DNA from: Chlamydiia bacterium
GTDB taxonomy: Bacteria; Chlamydiota; Chlamydiia; Chlamydiales; FEN-1388
DNA length: 7,938 bases
Assembly: GCA_003170575.1 (NCBI GenBank)
Contig: PMZB01000278.1
Span: forward strand, 1-7,938
Direction of reading: 5' to 3'
Shown piece by piece: positions 6,242 through 7,938 of the stretch; the stretch's first letter is position 1, and the number at the start of each line of letters is the position of its first letter. Made by a program: the position numbers and the translations under genes. The notes beneath the pieces were generated by a model. That model saw nothing but the letters and a program-made list of their open reading frames with translations. It searched no databases and was not told the origin of the DNA.

Positions 6242-7938
6242 ATGAAGCCTAAAGCTCTTATAGCGGCAATTTTGCCCTTTATCTTCTCTTTCAACTTTTT
6301 AGTTGGCGCTCCCGCAATTACAGGGGTAAGTCCGAACCACGGGCCGGCGGCAGGAGGAACAGGTGTCACTATTACCGGAACCGGCTTTACTGGGGTAACG
6401 CAAGTAAAGTTTGGCCCCACGGCAGCCCCAGTACTCACAAGTTCTGACACAGAAATCACTACGACAGCGCCCCAGTCCGTTCCTGGTACAGTGCATATCT
6501 CAGTCACTGTTGGAGCAGATACTTCCCCGACCAGCCCCGCTGACCGGTATACCTATCAAGGAAACTGGTTTGCGTATGTGTCAGGGATTGATTCTTATGG
6601 TCCTCCAAAAGCCTGGTATATTGATCTTGGCAATACGAGCAATGTGAATGGTATCACACTCTTGTACCAAGCAACTCCTAACGGAATTGCTATCACACCA
6701 GATGGTCGGGCTGCTTATGTTGGGGATTATTCGAATGTTGTGCCTAATACAACCTTTGTTAATGCCATTGATCTTGTGAACAATACCCCTTCGGCTATCG
6801 AATGTGATAATCATGTGTATAGCGATTTTGTCGCAGTTTCACCGGACGGAACAACTGCTTTTCCTACTTTCTATTCAGAAAATGCCATCGGCCAAATTGA
6901 TGTAGCTACAAATCACTTCTTAGGAACGATTGCGACTACAGAAGGGGCACCTGAAGGCATCGCAATCAGTCCTGATGGACTCAAAATCTATGTTGCAAAT
7001 AGCAACAGCTCTTCCGTAAGCGCTATCACTCTTGGTGGCGGAACCACAGCTATTCCTCTTGCCTACGCTCCCTGGACACTTGCCATTACTCCTGATGTGA
7101 GTGGGAGCGAGGTATATGTGACAACTCAATCGGACGAAGTATTTGTCATTAATACAGCTTCAGATACAGCAACCCCCATCTCTATACCTGGAGCCACCAA
7201 TACCTACGGGATCGCAATCACCCCTGATGGTAAATTTGTTTATGTATCGGACTATTATTCATCGAACGTGTATCAAATTAACACCTCTACAAAGAACGTC
7301 GTAGGCCCCATCGATTGTGGTGGCCTTTATCTCGAAGGAATCGCCATAGCTCCGGATGGAAAAAAAGCATACGTAAATAATACCTACAATAGCTGCGTCT
7401 CTGTTATCGATCTTACCCAGGATCCTCCAGGCGCCACGGGGCCAATTCCTATCGCAAATAGTTATGAGCTAAATTTCATCGCCATCACCCCTGACCCTGC
7501 CCCAGCGGCCGATTTTTCAGTAACCGCTGGCACAGCAGGTTCTTCTACTCAGTTTGACGCATCAAGCTCTGTATCCCCTGTTGGCACAATTGTTACATAC
7601 GCCTGGAATTTTGGAGATGGGACGCTCATTACAACAAGTACCCCTCTTACTTCCCATATTTACGCAACAGCAGGAACGTATAATGTAGAGCTAACAGTGA
7701 CAAACTCCGCAGGGACCTCGGTAAAGCAAACCTTCACAGGCCAGACTGTGAGCAACGCTGGCTCCGAGGAAAATGCACATATCACCAAGTCTGTTGTGAT
7801 TTCATCCCCAACGCCAGAACCTCCGCCGCGTTTTTGCGGAAAAGTGAAAAAACACCATCACCGCCTGCGCCTGAAAACAAAATGGACGCCAAGCCCCTCA
7901 CCGAATATTGTAGGGTATGAAGTGTACAAAAAACACAC
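6242..7938 (+). CDS. Secreted multidomain protein: IPT/TIG, seven-repeat YVTN-type beta-propeller, PKD, start of FnIII (3' end cut off)
   Basis: Seen: an open frame of 565 codons with no stop before the window edge. The first 25 residues (MKPKALIAAILPFIFSFNFLVGAPA) form a signal peptide, cleaved probably after APA. Residues about 26-105 are an IPT/TIG domain (ITGVSPNHGPAAGGTGVTITGTGF). Residues about 110-420 hold seven copies of a 'G-I-A-I-T/S-P-D-G-x-x-x-Y-V' repeat, at residues about 147, 195, 238, 278, 322, 365 and 411, spaced 40-50 apart, as in YncE/YVTN-type propellers. Residues about 420-505 are a PKD domain (YAWNFGDG at 453; AGTYNVELTVTNSAG). A proline-rich, basic stretch (PEPPPRFCGKVKKHHHRLRLK) leads into KWTPSPSPNIVGYEVYKK, the typical start of a fibronectin type III domain. 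Known: these domains mediate binding or display in extracellular proteins. Inference: a cell-surface or secreted binding protein; no catalytic domain is visible. The missing C-terminus could add further domains. Confidence 0.85.
   Translation, partial: MKPKALIAAILPFIFSFNFLVGAPAITGVSPNHGPAAGGTGVTITGTGFTGVTQVKFGPTAAPVLTSSDTEITTTAPQSVPGTVHISVTVGADTSPTSPADRYTYQGNWFAYVSGIDSYGPPKAWYIDLGNTSNVNGITLLYQATPNGIAITPDGRAAYVGDYSNVVPNTTFVNAIDLVNNTPSAIECDNHVYSDFVAVSPDGTTAFPTFYSENAIGQIDVATNHFLGTIATTEGAPEGIAISPDGLKIYVANSNSSSVSAITLGGGTTAIPLAYAPWTLAITPDVSGSEVYVTTQSDEVFVINTASDTATPISIPGATNTYGIAITPDGKFVYVSDYYSSNVYQINTSTKNVVGPIDCGGLYLEGIAIAPDGKKAYVNNTYNSCVSVIDLTQDPPGATGPIPIANSYELNFIAITPDPAPAADFSVTAGTAGSSTQFDASSSVSPVGTIVTYAWNFGDGTLITTSTPLTSHIYATAGTYNVELTVTNSAGTSVKQTFTGQTVSNAGSEENAHITKSVVISSPTPEPPPRFCGKVKKHHHRLRLKTKWTPSPSPNIVGYEVYKKH

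Noticed and set aside
6076..6507. A 143-codon minus-strand open frame over the start of the propeller/PKD gene
   Set aside because: It covers the signal peptide and TIG domain of a well-supported plus-strand gene in antisense, and its translation is low-complexity V/P/T-rich sequence.
7817..7878. Basic His-rich stretch (KVKKHHHRLRLK) as a metal-binding or membrane-cleavage site
   Set aside because: It is short, lies in a linker between the PKD domain and the FnIII-like start, and has no matching ligand pattern.
1..7938. CRISPR arrays, tRNA or rRNA genes, transposase genes, attachment sites
   Set aside because: No short direct repeats with regular spacers, no tRNA-like cloverleaf or rRNA sequence, and no transposase or integrase motifs were seen. 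The DNA repeats present are coding duplications.

Overview
The window (about 7.9 kb) looks like bacterial chromosomal DNA of moderate G+C. It has tightly packed genes in two blocks facing each other, then one long open gene leaving the right edge. I see no rRNA, tRNA, CRISPR array, insertion sequence or integrase. A chlamydia-like organism (Chlamydiota) is my best guess. It rests on an exported SirB1/transglutaminase-like protein with TPR-like repeats (RGVCLGAS ... PPGHIFV ... VIETTARGI) next to a short exported hypothetical protein, and on a tandem pair of large, probably lineage-specific paralogues. This is a family-level impression, not a proven assignment.

Layout. Bases 9-2369 (+) form a two-gene unit: an exported transglutaminase-like/TPR protein, then a small exported protein of 256 residues (start chosen at 1599) that carries the same short beta-rich motif twice. 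Bases 2319-5974 (-) form a second two-gene unit, transcribed towards the first: a 577-residue protein followed 17 bases later by a 634-residue paralogue. Each has two copies of the same roughly 200-300 residue helical module, so the window holds four copies. I recognise no known family in it. The end of the second paralogue runs 51 bases into the 3' end of the facing gene. Bases 5975-6241 are an AT-rich divergent spacer with a perfect 8-bp hairpin and a doubtful 43-codon ORF. Bases 6242-7938 (+) are the 5' part of a secreted multidomain protein: signal peptide, IPT/TIG domain, seven-repeat YVTN/YncE-like beta-propeller, PKD domain, and the start of what looks like a fibronectin type III domain, cut by the window edge.

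How they may work together. Three of the five main products have export signals: the transglutaminase-like protein, the small repeat protein and the propeller/PKD protein. They therefore probably act in the envelope or outside the cell. The two paralogues lack a Sec-type signal but share a conserved N-terminus (VRGGLC). Their role is unknown. The most novel content is the four-copy module, its apparent order of duplication, and the overlapping convergent gene ends.
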